Source: Cladocopium goreaui (lineage: Eukaryota > Sar > Dinophyceae > Suessiales > Symbiodiniaceae). Taken from it: a stretch of 64,000 nt of DNA. The notes below the pieces were generated by a model. The model was given only the letters and a program-made list of their open reading frames with translations, was not told the DNA's origin and did no database searches. Location: positions 385,032 through 449,031 of the forward strand of contig CAMXCT020003768.1 of NCBI GenBank assembly GCA_947184155.2, read 5' to 3'. Within the stretch, counting starts at the first letter, position 1, and every line of letters starts with the position of its first letter. Made by a program: the position numbers and the translations under genes. Below are positions 40,736 to 50,280 of the stretch, piece after piece.

Positions 40736-42990
40736 ACATTCTAAAAGTCCGTAACACGGAAGTTTCTCCCCTAAACGTCCTTTGATTATTGTTGTGATTG
40801 TCCTTATACAAAGAAATATATGTACAAATATATATGTATACATATACGTGTGTGTGTGGGTAAATTGTCTATATATATATGTGTGTGTGTTATATTTATA
40901 TTTAATTGACTGTGGATATTCCAGAATAGAAAACCGTTGGCCCATCTTTCTTTAGCACCATCCTGGATCACCGAAACCAGCATGGGCTAGTGTGCCCCGG
41001 CATAGCATATGCGTTGGCCCAGAAAAAGTTACCCAACATCAAAAGAGACCATGGTATACCATGGTCTAATAGGTTTTTACAGAAAAATCGAGCCAATTTT
41101 GGAGGTGTTTAATATTGGGAGCCGCAAAAACAGTCAACATGTCACTGGGAGGATGGGATTAGTCAATCACCTTTCCAGTTCATGAATTGAACCTGTAAGA
41201 ATAGACCAATTTTATTTTGGGGTTAGTTTTCTTCATAGGCCCCAATGATCCCTTTCATTGGTGAACTTCGGTGCATGGGGTATGGTTTATAGCATAGGCT
41301 TTGCCATATTCAATAGCTCACGTTCTGAGAAGGTCTGGACTAGGCAACTTTGTTGACTTCGTTCTTTGTGATTCACCTGAAGCCTTGCTGGGTGGGTTTC
41401 ATGTGGCTTTGTTGGAGGAAGCAACAAATATTCCCGGGAAAGCGGATGGGCCACCGTTGGCCATCGCAAATGACCTGGCCAAATCTACCGCAGCATGGGC
41501 TCTGTCAAGGGATTGCCACTACGGTTTTGATCCTGGCGGGGTCTCCGACAGGCGGAGTTGAAGCTGGCAAAGATCTCTGATTTGGGGTTTCCATATTCAT
41601 GGCTAATCTTAAATCCGCCCGCACCGAAGGTGCTGGGGCGTGATCTTCCGGATGGCACTCGTAAAAGGTTACAGGTTTACCTGGGGGGGGGGGCATTTTT
41701 CGGCCAAAACCTCCTGTTTTTGATAGGTCGTGACGCTCGCCTTCAAAAAACACTGTAAAAAACAGTACGGAAGACACCTGTTCGTGAACGCGCCCGTCCA
41801 AAATCGGCAAGCGAAAAGTGAAAAAAAACCCGTGTTTTTCAACTTTTTGACCTCAATTTTTTGGTTTGCAACATCTTTTTTTGCGGTTCCGCAGGTGGCC
41901 GGGCCCGGAAGCGGATTTTTGAGTTTTTGGACCCGTTTTCGGACTGATTTTCGTCGTTTTGTGATAGCAGAAACACTGGTTTTTACAGTGTTTTTCTGTT
42001 TTCTGCATGCTTGACGGCTAGCTTCAAAACTTCCAGAAACCTCGTAAATTACGCTGTTTTATGTTACGGTGTGAATGAAAACATCGTAAATACCAGTGTT
42101 TTTTGACGTTGGTTAAAAAAACACTGTAAATTACAGAGTTTTTGGCCACCTGACCCTCAAAAACCATGGTATTTGCAGTGGTTTCTGCTTCTCACCGCGC
42201 AAAAACACTGTAAATAACAGCAATTTCGCCGTTTTTTCATGTTTTTCGTTATTTTTTGAACTGCGTTGGTCCGCTATACATGGCTATCAAATTCTTCGCG
42301 TTTTTTTTTTTCCGACAATCAGTACTTTCGGATGTTTTTGGTCTCAATGGCCGACATCATTGGCAGTTACGAGCGGCTGCCCAACGATGCGGTGCGGGCG
42401 GTTGCCGTCGCGAAGCGACGTGAATACTCTTATGGCAAAAACACCAGATTTTGGATTGGATTGGTTCAGATTGAAATTTATTTGCTCTAAGGAAAAACTT
42501 GCAGGAAATGCCAAATTGGGTGTCCTTTAGAGTCTAGATTTTGAATTAAACCAATCTGGGACAATCCTCAATTCGTTTTTGGCCAGCACCCGCATAGTTG
42601 CCGTCCAAAGCTCTCAAGGGTGGTTGGTTGCGTCCGAATCTTGAGTGGTTCTGTAGCCACGTTTATTGGTTAAACAAACAAGTTGCCGAATTGATGACTA
42701 ATCCTCGAAAATAGCGTTTGCCCTGTTCGTTGGTCCAATAGTTCTGGTTCTTTTGTAATGTCTTGTAGCCATGTTCAGCAGGGTGAACCCCTCGCGGCCT
42801 GTATGCGCAATTCACACACAGAGATATATGTATGTATATATATATATATGTACACAAGCAATCATGCTGGAGCAAAAAGAATATGGAAATGTCAAACAGT
42901 AAACTGTCAAAATGATAATGGCTTCGAGAAATCCATAATCTACTTCAGAACTTCAGGATTACTACATATCTATAACATATACATGTGTAT
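40736..42990. other. Largely non-coding stretch; weak exon at 41350-41560 (+)
   Basis: TA/TG microsatellites at 40815-40895. On the plus strand 41365-41560 reads EALLGGFHVALLEEATNIPG then LAIANDLAKSTAAWALSRD, a protein-like but unassigned frame. Confidence 0.3.
41745..42235. repeat. Dispersed AAACACTGTAAATTACAG dyads
   Basis: At least seven degenerate copies of an ACACTGTAAAT(T/A)ACAG(T)G palindrome in both orientations within 490 bases (for example 41748, 41972, 42082, 42118, 42206), separated by GC-rich unique sequence. Confidence 0.6.
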
Positions 42991-43007
42991 GTATATATAT
43001 ATACATA

Positions 43008-43205
43008 CATTGTGATGCCCCCGAGTTATAACTTGACTTATATCCTCTGCAACATGATTTATAACATGGGTTAACATAAGTTATAACATGGGTTAACTTG
43101 AATAAATTATGTTGAATTTATAACATGAGATGTGGAGTTATAACATAAGTTATACTATCCCAAGGAAAAAGATAAAATGAAGTTATCGAAGTTACGCGAG
43201 TTAGC
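43008..43205. repeat. Left terminus of the 9.5-kb element
   Basis: 22-bp TIR plus GTTATAAC-rich subterminal repeats (ATAACATGGGTTAACATAAG, twice) ending with GAAGTTATCGAAGTTA. Confidence 0.8.
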
Positions 43206-43284
43206 TTTTTTTTGTTGCTCATTTTGAGTCATGTATGCCATGATAGTTTTTCAGTGCTCAAAGGGAGTTTTTTTCGAAATCGTC

Positions 43285-44733
43285 ATGGCAGCTGCAGAAA
43301 ATGGTACTGCGCAAAGGTCCGCCATGCAAGATTACAAATCTTGCTGTCTTTTTTTTAGTCAATCTCTATGGGACACTTTACTGGCCGAGCCGGCTCCTTC
43401 GGCGTTGCAGCGCGTGGACGCAGTTGTTGGCCATTTAGTCGGGACACTGGGACTGCGGCATCCCAGTGAGCCGACTGTTGCTGTCATTACAGCAGTGTGC
43501 GCTGCAGGCGCAGAGCAAAGTGTCATGCAGCTGCAATCCTTGTTTGTCACTGTGAAGAGCGTTTTAAGAACTGCAACGGCCCGTGCACGGCTGAAGTCAA
43601 CGCCGTTGCCGGGAAATGTATACATTGAAGTGCTACCGAACAATGTCGACGAGCTGCCTGTGGCAGCGCGTCAGGCAGCCGCGCCCCACGGCTTCGCCCC
43701 GATCCCTGCCAGCATGGATCACCAAGAGATTTTGCGCTTGGCGCGCAGCATCCCTTTGCGGTCGACGAATCGCCAGGCGCAATTGCAGAGGCAAATGGAC
43801 CAGCACGGTCAGTTCTTAGGAGGTGGCCAGCAGGGGTCCGTTGCTGCATTTCAGATGATGCATACTGCGCAGATGGCTCAGGCGGCAATGGCCATGGCTA
43901 CCGCTATAGCTGGCCAGTCTGCACGCCCGTCTGCGGGGGAGCTGACTAACTTGCAAATCCTCGGTGCACCGAAAAATGGCCCAACTGCGCCCAGTGGTGG
44001 CTTGAATGCTTTGCTCGAGCGCTCCCAGTCTGCTGCGCAGGGCGTTGAGGAGACAGCAACCGCCATGGGTGAGTCTGCGTCATCCGCAAGGCCTCTGCTG
44101 GCATTAACCGATGCTCAGCCTAGTGCGGTTATGCCGGCAGCATTGCCTGCACAGACTTCATCTGATCAGTCGGTGTGTCAGCCGCCGGAGGCAGTATCGG
44201 AAGTACAGCAGACGCCTGCGATGCCCGCAGCCACGCCTCCGCTGGCATTGACTGATGCACCGGCAACGCCTTCCCCTGAAGCAGCTGGAGGAGGCACAGT
44301 GCCGAATCTGGTGGAGGCTGCTATGGTGCGTCTGGCGCAATCTTATTATGACAAAGAATTACCGACAGCATTGCCAGATGGGAAAGGTGGAATGAAGCGA
44401 CCTGCCGCGGCCAAGGGACGTCCGCGGAAGCGTCCTGCGGTCAGCGCAACGGGTGCGGCATCTGTGGAGCCAAGTTCATCTGCAGCTGCGCCTGTGGGTG
44501 GGGCTATGATGCGACCTGCCAGTGCCCAGCCTATGAAGAAGCCTGCCAAGGCAGAATGTGCCGCTAGCTGCAAGCGGCCGGCTTCAAAGTCCTCAGGTGC
44601 AACTTTGAAGACAATTCCGCTCGTGACGCAGCAGCAACGGATGAAGTGGCGGCCCCATGGCTGCCCCACGTGTCGCAACAAACCAGGCTGCTGTCCAAGT
44701 TGCTGGCTGAAGCGAGGTTATCGCTTAGCTTGA
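43285..44733 (+). CDS. ORF1 of the 9.5-kb element, Ala-rich protein with C-terminal Cys cluster
   Basis: 482 aa from ATG 43285 (MAAAENG); the frame is open further up but the earlier ATG at 43231 lies next to T-rich leader sequence. The N-terminal 200 residues are helical (QSLWDTLLAEPAPSALQRVD, SFVTVKSVL-type pattern). A long Ala/Pro/Thr-rich disordered middle follows, with a repeated PPLALTDA/LLALTDAQPS motif, then a basic C-terminus with several KRPA and KKPA steps and a final cysteine cluster, CPTCRNKPGCCPSCWLKRG. The basic KRPA tail plus Cys cluster suggests nucleic-acid binding. No family recognised. Confidence 0.7.
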   Translation: MAAAENGTAQRSAMQDYKSCCLFFSQSLWDTLLAEPAPSALQRVDAVVGHLVGTLGLRHPSEPTVAVITAVCAAGAEQSVMQLQSLFVTVKSVLRTATARARLKSTPLPGNVYIEVLPNNVDELPVAARQAAAPHGFAPIPASMDHQEILRLARSIPLRSTNRQAQLQRQMDQHGQFLGGGQQGSVAAFQMMHTAQMAQAAMAMATAIAGQSARPSAGELTNLQILGAPKNGPTAPSGGLNALLERSQSAAQGVEETATAMGESASSARPLLALTDAQPSAVMPAALPAQTSSDQSVCQPPEAVSEVQQTPAMPAATPPLALTDAPATPSPEAAGGGTVPNLVEAAMVRLAQSYYDKELPTALPDGKGGMKRPAAAKGRPRKRPAVSATGAASVEPSSSAAAPVGGAMMRPASAQPMKKPAKAECAASCKRPASKSSGATLKTIPLVTQQQRMKWRPHGCPTCRNKPGCCPSCWLKRGYRLA

Positions 44734-44799
44734 ACTCATAGAGAATATGCTCGGCGCTGCGGATTTTGGACGAGGGACTGCTTCGACAGAGACACTACG

Positions 44800-45405
44800 A
44801 TGGTGAGCATCCAAAAAGAGGCTTCTCTTGTTCCTTGCCTTTCGCTTCCACACTGAAACTTTGTGGTTTTCTTTTGGGATCTGGTGGTGATCATTTCTTT
44901 TTTTTTGCAGACTTTTGATCAAGGACTTCACAGTGGCGCATATTACAGTATACATCGGTTTGCCGAAGCCATGGAAGCCAAGCACGTGGTGGCGAGCACA
45001 GACACCGATGGCTCTGTGCATTTGGTTTGCGGGGAGAAAGCTGCTAGCTTTCCGTCCCCAATTCTGCAAAAGTTGTATGCGGTGCCGGAAGACTCTGATG
45101 AGAAGGCAGGCATGAAGCGCAAGATGGATGAAGATGACGGTGGCGACGCCAAGGCTGCTGCAAGTCAAGAGACTGATCTTTTGACGTTGCAGCCGTGGCG
45201 TCGCCAAGCGCTCACAGCCGCTCGTGAGCTTATTCAGGCCTTCGATGAGCGCTCAGACATCAATATGGAGGATTGCCCTGTCTACGAGGAGTTGCAGGCC
45301 ATGGAAGAGAAGGCTACGGCCGACAAGGACATGGATATGGTTTATGCAGGGGATGTGCTGCATGCTGCCCAAATGTTTTTGTACATTTGCGACACAGACT
45401 TCTGA
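44800..45405 (+). CDS. ORF2 of the 9.5-kb element, acidic protein; start codon isolated on its own exon
   Basis: The frame 44911-45405 is entered after a textbook acceptor (T-rich tract then GCAG at 44910). ATG at 44800-44802 is followed directly by GTGAGC. Splicing 44803-44910 joins ATG to ACTTTTGATCAAGG and gives a 165-aa protein beginning MTFDQGLHSGAYYSIHRF. It is acidic (KRKMDEDDGGD, EDCPVYEELQAMEEK), with a helical C-terminal half ending YAGDVLHAAQMFLYICDTDF. No family recognised. The unspliced frame would start inside the intron (MVFFWDLVV...), which I reject. Confidence 0.65.
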
Positions 45406-45669
45406 GACTGTTCCAGGCCGCTTTGCTCTCTGACCCGTGATGCGCATGGGGGATTTTTGAAAACAGCCGCGGTCTCTTTCTTGCCAGTCATTGCTGCTCG
45501 GAAATGAAATTGTCACAGAGGAGACGCTCGTTTCTCCAAAACGGGCTTCCACATCTATATGATTGGTTTTTTTCGGCTCAATGTCCGGAGGTGCGCGCGC
45601 GGGGTGCGGTTTCCCGGACTTTCGCGTGGGCGAACGAGGCCGGGCCAGTCATCGTTGTGTTTTTGATAT

Positions 45670-45701
<32 letters not shown>

Positions 45702-45749
45702 GATATTGGATATGGTATACAGTATCGGGATGCTGCGCATGCGGGCCGT

Positions 45750-46150
45750 GTGGCACTGCTTTGCCTGCGGGCAAGCAGCTTGGCCTGCGGGCCGCGTGGC
45801 AGTGCTGCGCCTGCGGGCAAGCAGCTTGGCCTGCGGGCCGCGTGGCAGTGCTTCGCCTGCGGGCAAGCAGCTTGGCCTGCGGGCCGCGTGGCAGTGCTTC
45901 GCCTGCGGGCAAGCAGCTTGGCCTGCGGGCCGCGTGGCAGTGCTTCGCCTGCGGGCAAGCAGCTTGGCCTGCGGGCCGCGTGGCAGTGCTTCGCCTGCGG
46001 GCAAGCAGCTTGGCCTGCGGGCCGCGTGGCAGTGCTTCGCCTGCGGGCAAGCAGCTTGGCCTGCGGGCCGCGTGGCAGTGCTTCGCCTGCGGGCAAGCAG
46101 CTTGGCCTGCGGGCCGCGTGGCAGTGCTTCGCCTGCGGGCAAGCAGCTGG
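45750..46150. repeat. 46-bp minisatellite built on GCCTGCGGGC
   Basis: About 8.6 copies with period 46 (for example CTTC at 45851 and 45897). Each unit contains GCCTGCGGGC twice, once before AAGCAGCTTG and once before CGCGTGGCAG. As 46 is not a multiple of 3, every frame on both strands is open, producing spurious 46-residue-repeat ORFs. Confidence 0.95.
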
Positions 46151-46374
46151 GCCTGCCGCCATGATGCCATGGTGATTGTCCTGCACCTTCTTCCGTGGCC
46201 ATGGTTCTAATATACCAGTTCTTTTATATAGTATAACTACCTCGCTGTAATGATATTAGTATATCCCCTTCGAATATTGGAGCTGGTGCCCTCTGTTCTC
46301 TGCATGGAATAATGTTGCAATTATATGTATGTGTGTGTAAGTCTCAATGTTGTTCCCTCCCCGGCACAGGTGCG

Positions 46375-47535
46375 ATGGCGTCGTCGAGCTCCGAAAGAAG
46401 CCGTTCTGGGAGACGAAGTCCTACCAGGCGATCGTCGCCTGCGGGCGGCACCGGGCCGGCGGCGGAAACAAACGCCAGCGGGCAAGAGATACGCAAGGAA
46501 GATGCTGGCAAAGCGCTTCCACCGGACGAAGAGAAGCAAAGAAGGTCAAGGGGAAGTGGCGCTGTCGCCAATCGACGGCAGGCAGGTGATCCCGACACCT
46601 TTCAGTGTCCGCACTGTTGGCGGGTCATTGCCGACAATGAATGTGCCAAGGAACAACACTGGCACTCGCTGCATTGCCGCACCAAGCGGTATCAGTACAG
46701 TGGCTATGGGGATGAGAAGACTTGTCGCGCACGGGCGCAAGCTGACCTGGCTAAGGGGACGAAGACGTTGGAGCTGAAGGAGAACGCAAAGTCCCGCGGT
46801 CGGGAGCCTCCACCGGAACCCCGCGGGGAGCCGAGTTGGAAGCAACACGGACCCGCTGCTTCGAAGAAGCATTGCAGCCGTGAGCGTGCGCGCTCAAGCG
46901 GCCGGAATCGAACCCGGTACCGGGAGCGATCCATCTCGCGCCGTGACCGACGCAAGACGTATGGTGCATATGAAGTGGACAGAGATGGCCGAATTTGGAA
47001 CCGGTCGGGACGCTGGGACGATGGCATTGAAATCGATAAATGTGGTCGCGTCGTGACCTGCGGGTCCAACGCGAAGGGGGAGGAGCGTGATCGAGACAGG
47101 AGGTCACGCGCCCCAGCACGTTCGGCACCAGAGAAGAAAGGAGAGAAGAAAGCCAGTCGAGCCGCGCCGGATGGCGCAGACGGGTCGCAGAAGAGTCGAG
47201 CTCGTGAGCCGGAGTCGGAGGAATACTCGTACAGCTATTATGAGGATTCCTCGCCTGCGGGCAAGGAAGCAGCCAAGAAGCCAAGACAGGAGCTTTCACA
47301 AGATGCCAAAGGAAAGCCTCGCTCCGCGGAGCAGAAGAAGGACTCCACGGGAAAGAGCGCGCCCCCTCCCGTGGCGAAAGCGGGCGCTGGAGCGGCCGCA
47401 GATGCGGTGGCACCAGTCCGTGCGCCAGACCGTGTGACCCAGTCGGTGCCGCCTGCGGGCAACATCGAACGCCGACAGGGTTTCTACAATTCGCTGCTGC
47501 GCACAGCTATGGAAGCCGTGAAAAGTTTGGAATAG
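46375..47535 (+). CDS. ORF3 of the 9.5-kb element, RS-rich zinc-finger protein
   Basis: 386 aa from ATG 46375, six bases after a CAG preceded by a pyrimidine tract, so an upstream non-coding exon is likely. The N-terminus is Ser/Arg-rich (SERSRSGRRSPTRRSSP). A single finger of the form CPHCWRVIADNECAKEQHWH then SLHC lies at about residues 76-100. The rest is very basic and disordered, with RS/RD dipeptides (RERSISRRDRRKTYG), a conserved-looking block (YEVDRDGRIWNRSGRWDDGI) and an acidic EYSYSYYEDSSPAG stretch. Three copies of the GCCTGCGGGC decamer encode PAG here. It resembles an SR-like RNA-binding protein but no family is recognised. Confidence 0.65.
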   Translation: MASSSSERSRSGRRSPTRRSSPAGGTGPAAETNASGQEIRKEDAGKALPPDEEKQRRSRGSGAVANRRQAGDPDTFQCPHCWRVIADNECAKEQHWHSLHCRTKRYQYSGYGDEKTCRARAQADLAKGTKTLELKENAKSRGREPPPEPRGEPSWKQHGPAASKKHCSRERARSSGRNRTRYRERSISRRDRRKTYGAYEVDRDGRIWNRSGRWDDGIEIDKCGRVVTCGSNAKGEERDRDRRSRAPARSAPEKKGEKKASRAAPDGADGSQKSRAREPESEEYSYSYYEDSSPAGKEAAKKPRQELSQDAKGKPRSAEQKKDSTGKSAPPPVAKAGAGAAADAVAPVRAPDRVTQSVPPAGNIERRQGFYNSLLRTAMEAVKSLE

Positions 47536-47631
47536 GAACACAACCTGCGCTGTATAGCCTTGCGCAGATGAGAGACTTTCAAGCGCTGAGTGAAAAAAAA
47601 GTTGTGTATCGACGCTGCAGAGCTTGGATCT

Positions 47632-48060
47632 GGAAACGCGCATGTGTTTCCAATCATAGGAACCCCAAACGCAGAAAACACGCATGTGTTTCCCAGCAAA
47701 AATCCCAGAAAACATGGAAACGCGTATGTGTTTCTTGTCATCACGTAGAAATAGGAAGGAAACGCGCATGTGTTTCCACACTTGAAGCATGCAGTCGCAA
47801 GAAAACACGCAATGTGTTTAAAATGTGTTTCCTGGTGCACCGTGCTACTCATTAGTTTGTCTGACCAATGATATGTGTTTCCGTGACAAATTGGAAACGC
47901 GCATGTGTTTCCAAGCAAGTACAAGAAAATCAGATGGAAACGCGCATGTGTTTCCAGGTCGCAGTGAGCTCACCGAAGGAAACGCGTCTGTGTTTCCAGC
48001 AGGGAGGCCGCATAGGGTAGGAAACGCGTATGTGTTTAAAATGTGTTTCTTTGTGTTTCC
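47632..48060. repeat. Regularly spaced dyad array: 20-bp repeats with unique 22-23-bp spacers
   Basis: GGAAACGCGCATGTGTTTCC or close variants start at 47632, 47674, 47716, 47758, 47801, 47893, 47936, 47978 and 48020, i.e. steps of 42, 42, 42, 43, 92, 43, 42 and 42. The slot between 47801 and 47893 is degenerate with half-sites. The repeat is a near-palindrome (GGAAAC...GTTTCC). The intervening spacers (47652-47673, 47694-47715, 47736-47757, 47778-47800, 47913-47935, 47956-47977, 47998-48019) show no similarity to each other by eye. It lies between ORF3 and ORF4, ending 95 bases before the ORF4 ATG. Confidence 0.9.
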
Positions 48061-48154
48061 TGAAAAAGTGCATCCGGAGCCATTTCTTTGCCCGAGGTGC
48101 ACGGCCTGAGCGCTGTAGCTTCGTTGCTTTCTGATCGTTCCTTCTGTGCTGGCA

Positions 48155-49450
48155 ATGGCAGCGGAATCTACTCCTGCGCTAGAGGCTGCTCCGACCGTTG
48201 TGCCTCAAGAGACAGAAATGTCTCCGGTGCAAGGAGAGACAGGGGAAGACAGTGCGCTCCGCGCTGACGCAGCCGCTTGTCTTGCTAGTCTCGTGGCTGG
48301 ATCGCCGTCCAAGGATGGAGAAGCTCCGGAAGCGATGGTAGCCGCGCCTGCGGGCGCTGGCGACGTCGCAGTTGCGGTGGCAGACGACACGAAAGTGACC
48401 TGTCGCCGCTGCGGGCAGAAGGTGGATTGCAGCGAGGCGTTGGAAACGCCCAAGTTCCGGATGGATTTGCGGTGGACGTGCAAGCCTTGCCATGCGTGCC
48501 AAACACAATTGACGAGACATGGAATCGAAATCAAGTCGCTGCTGAACGAGTCCGAGGCTGTGGCGTTCTTCGCAGAGGCGCGCGCGCAGCGGGAGAACAG
48601 CATTGACAAGAGGCTGACGTACGCGCATGCGAGAGGCATGCTGAAGCAAGCGATGGTGGAATCCTCGTCCCGCGAGGACCGGGAAGGAGACCACGGAGCC
48701 TATCAGCCGCTGGCCTATTATGAGCTGAAGGGTTATAATACCGAGAGGATCGAGCAGCTCGCAGATTACCGTGAGCATCCCATCTTGGGAGCGACCTACC
48801 GCGTGGACATCACGAAGCAGTCGAAGGAATTCGTGACGAAGCTAACGGAAGAACGCATTGTGCGTCTTGAAACGGAGTTTAGGCAGAGGCAGGAGCGAGC
48901 CGCAGCGGCGGCTGCGTCGCAAGAGACCCAGCCTCCGCTGCGCTTGGACTTGCCAGCCGCTGATCCGGAGCCAATAAGTGGCCGTGTAGGCAAGAAGAGA
49001 AAAACTGACGAAGAGAAGAAAGAAGCGCAGCAAGCACTGAAGGCGCAGAAGTTGGAGGCGAAGAAATGACAGAAACTGGAGACTGCGGCGGTTACTGCGG
49101 CTGGCAAGTTCTTGCCAAACCTGCAGAAAGTCCACGCCAGGCTGTCAGCGGCCATTGAGAAGGCCTCCCAGCTGGGCATTCCTTTGGCGGAAGAAGACGA
49201 GCGCCTAGTGACGGAAGCGCAGAGCGCTGTGAGTTTGGCTATGGCCAACGCATCCAAGATGCTAAGCGGAGCCAGCAAAGGTCAAGGCCTCGCCAGCATG
49301 GAGGAAGCGGCTTTGCTAAATGTCAAAGGAACGCAGGAGGTCCTGAAGAAGGCCAACACAGCTGTGCGCACCCTGCAGGAATTCTGTCGCTCGAACAAGG
49401 AGAACGCAGCGGGGCCAAAGGCCACGGCAAAGAAAGGGAAGAAGCAATGA
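48155..49450 (+). CDS. ORF4 of the 9.5-kb element, Cys-cluster protein split by an in-frame TGA
   Basis: 432 codons from ATG 48155 in one frame, interrupted only by TGA at 49067-49069. The sequence continues after it with the same Lys/Glu/Ala helical style (KLEAKK stop QKLETAAVTAAGKFL). The N-terminus is Ala/Thr-rich and acidic. A zinc-like cluster CRRCGQKVDC...WTCKPCHACQTQL follows at about residues 83-120, then a helical region (YELKGYNTERIEQLADYREH, YRVDITKQSKEFVTKL) and a basic KKRKTDEEKKEAQQALKAQK. The C-terminal part has regular helices and a KKGKK end. The TGA could be a CGA-to-TGA mutation, a readthrough stop, or the true end with a separate ORF from 49112. Family unknown. Confidence 0.65.
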
Positions 49451-50280
49451 ATGGGCATTGCTTTCTGCTGTGTGCAGTGTTTGCGTTACCTTGACGCAAG
49501 CTGCAGCAATTCAACGTATACTTTGTATACGCATATGTGCTTGGTACGGTAATTTCTTTTATGACGCTTAACATGTCACAGAGACATGTCATGCACCTCG
49601 ACGCATCGCAGAGTGGTTCTGGCTGGAAAAGGCCTCGTTCCTGTACACTCTGTCTACGTAGCTACAGTGTCGCCTGATGGGAAACGCGTTCCTGTCCTCC
49701 TCCTAAAGATGTGATACTCTTGCGAAGATGTACCATTCTGCCTACTTCGAGGGTAAAGCACTTATAAGACGTAAGGATACTATTACCCCAGTATACATAT
49801 ATGTAACTCTCTCGGGTCTAAAGGAAAGATGTTAGCAACCAGTGTGATTCATATGCTGCAGGCATCTCTATATACATAGATCGGTTCTAAGCAACGGCAG
49901 AGATGCATGACTGCGAGGCGGCGCATTGCCCAAGGGAAACACACACATGTCTATAATTATATAACGTCTTTCCACATAGTTCAAACTACTACTGTCGCAC
50001 CACAAAATATAAGCTTGGATATGCTTCGTTGAATCATTTGGAAGGGATAATTAAAGGTAATGTTATCCCAGCATGTCGTAGACATTATAGAACATATATA
50101 GATATGTCAAGAGAGAGAAAGAGAGAGACAGAGAGATACAGATCGTGTCTATTACCCCACAAAACATTGACAATCGCATCGAAATGATACAAGCTCTTTA
50201 TATAGATCGTTCTATGGATCAATGGCAGTTTATTGTGACATACTTGTCCATTGTGTCTGTGTGGAGCGTGCGCTGCAGCT
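49451..50280. other. ORF4-ORF5 intergenic region of the element
   Basis: No gene. It contains a perfect 13-bp palindrome GGAAACGCGTTCC at 49681-49693 and a GGAAACACACACATG near 49935, both related to the dyad repeat of the upstream array, plus a GA-rich tract at 50107-50140. Confidence 0.5.

Noticed and set aside
44863-44910. Start of ORF2 at the ATG 44863 (MVFFWDLVV)
   Set aside because: This stretch is the 3' part of a GT-AG intron ending in a pyrimidine tract and GCAG; splicing from ATG 44800 gives a cleaner start.
45555-46210. Six long frames with 46-residue repeats on both strands
   Set aside because: The 46-bp unit is not a multiple of three and has no stops, so all frames are open; no non-repeat coding flank.
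47632-48060. Annotation as a true CRISPR array
   Set aside because: Repeat-spacer geometry is CRISPR-like, but repeats are short near-palindromes, the context is a eukaryotic transposon and there are no Cas genes; kept as a repeat array.
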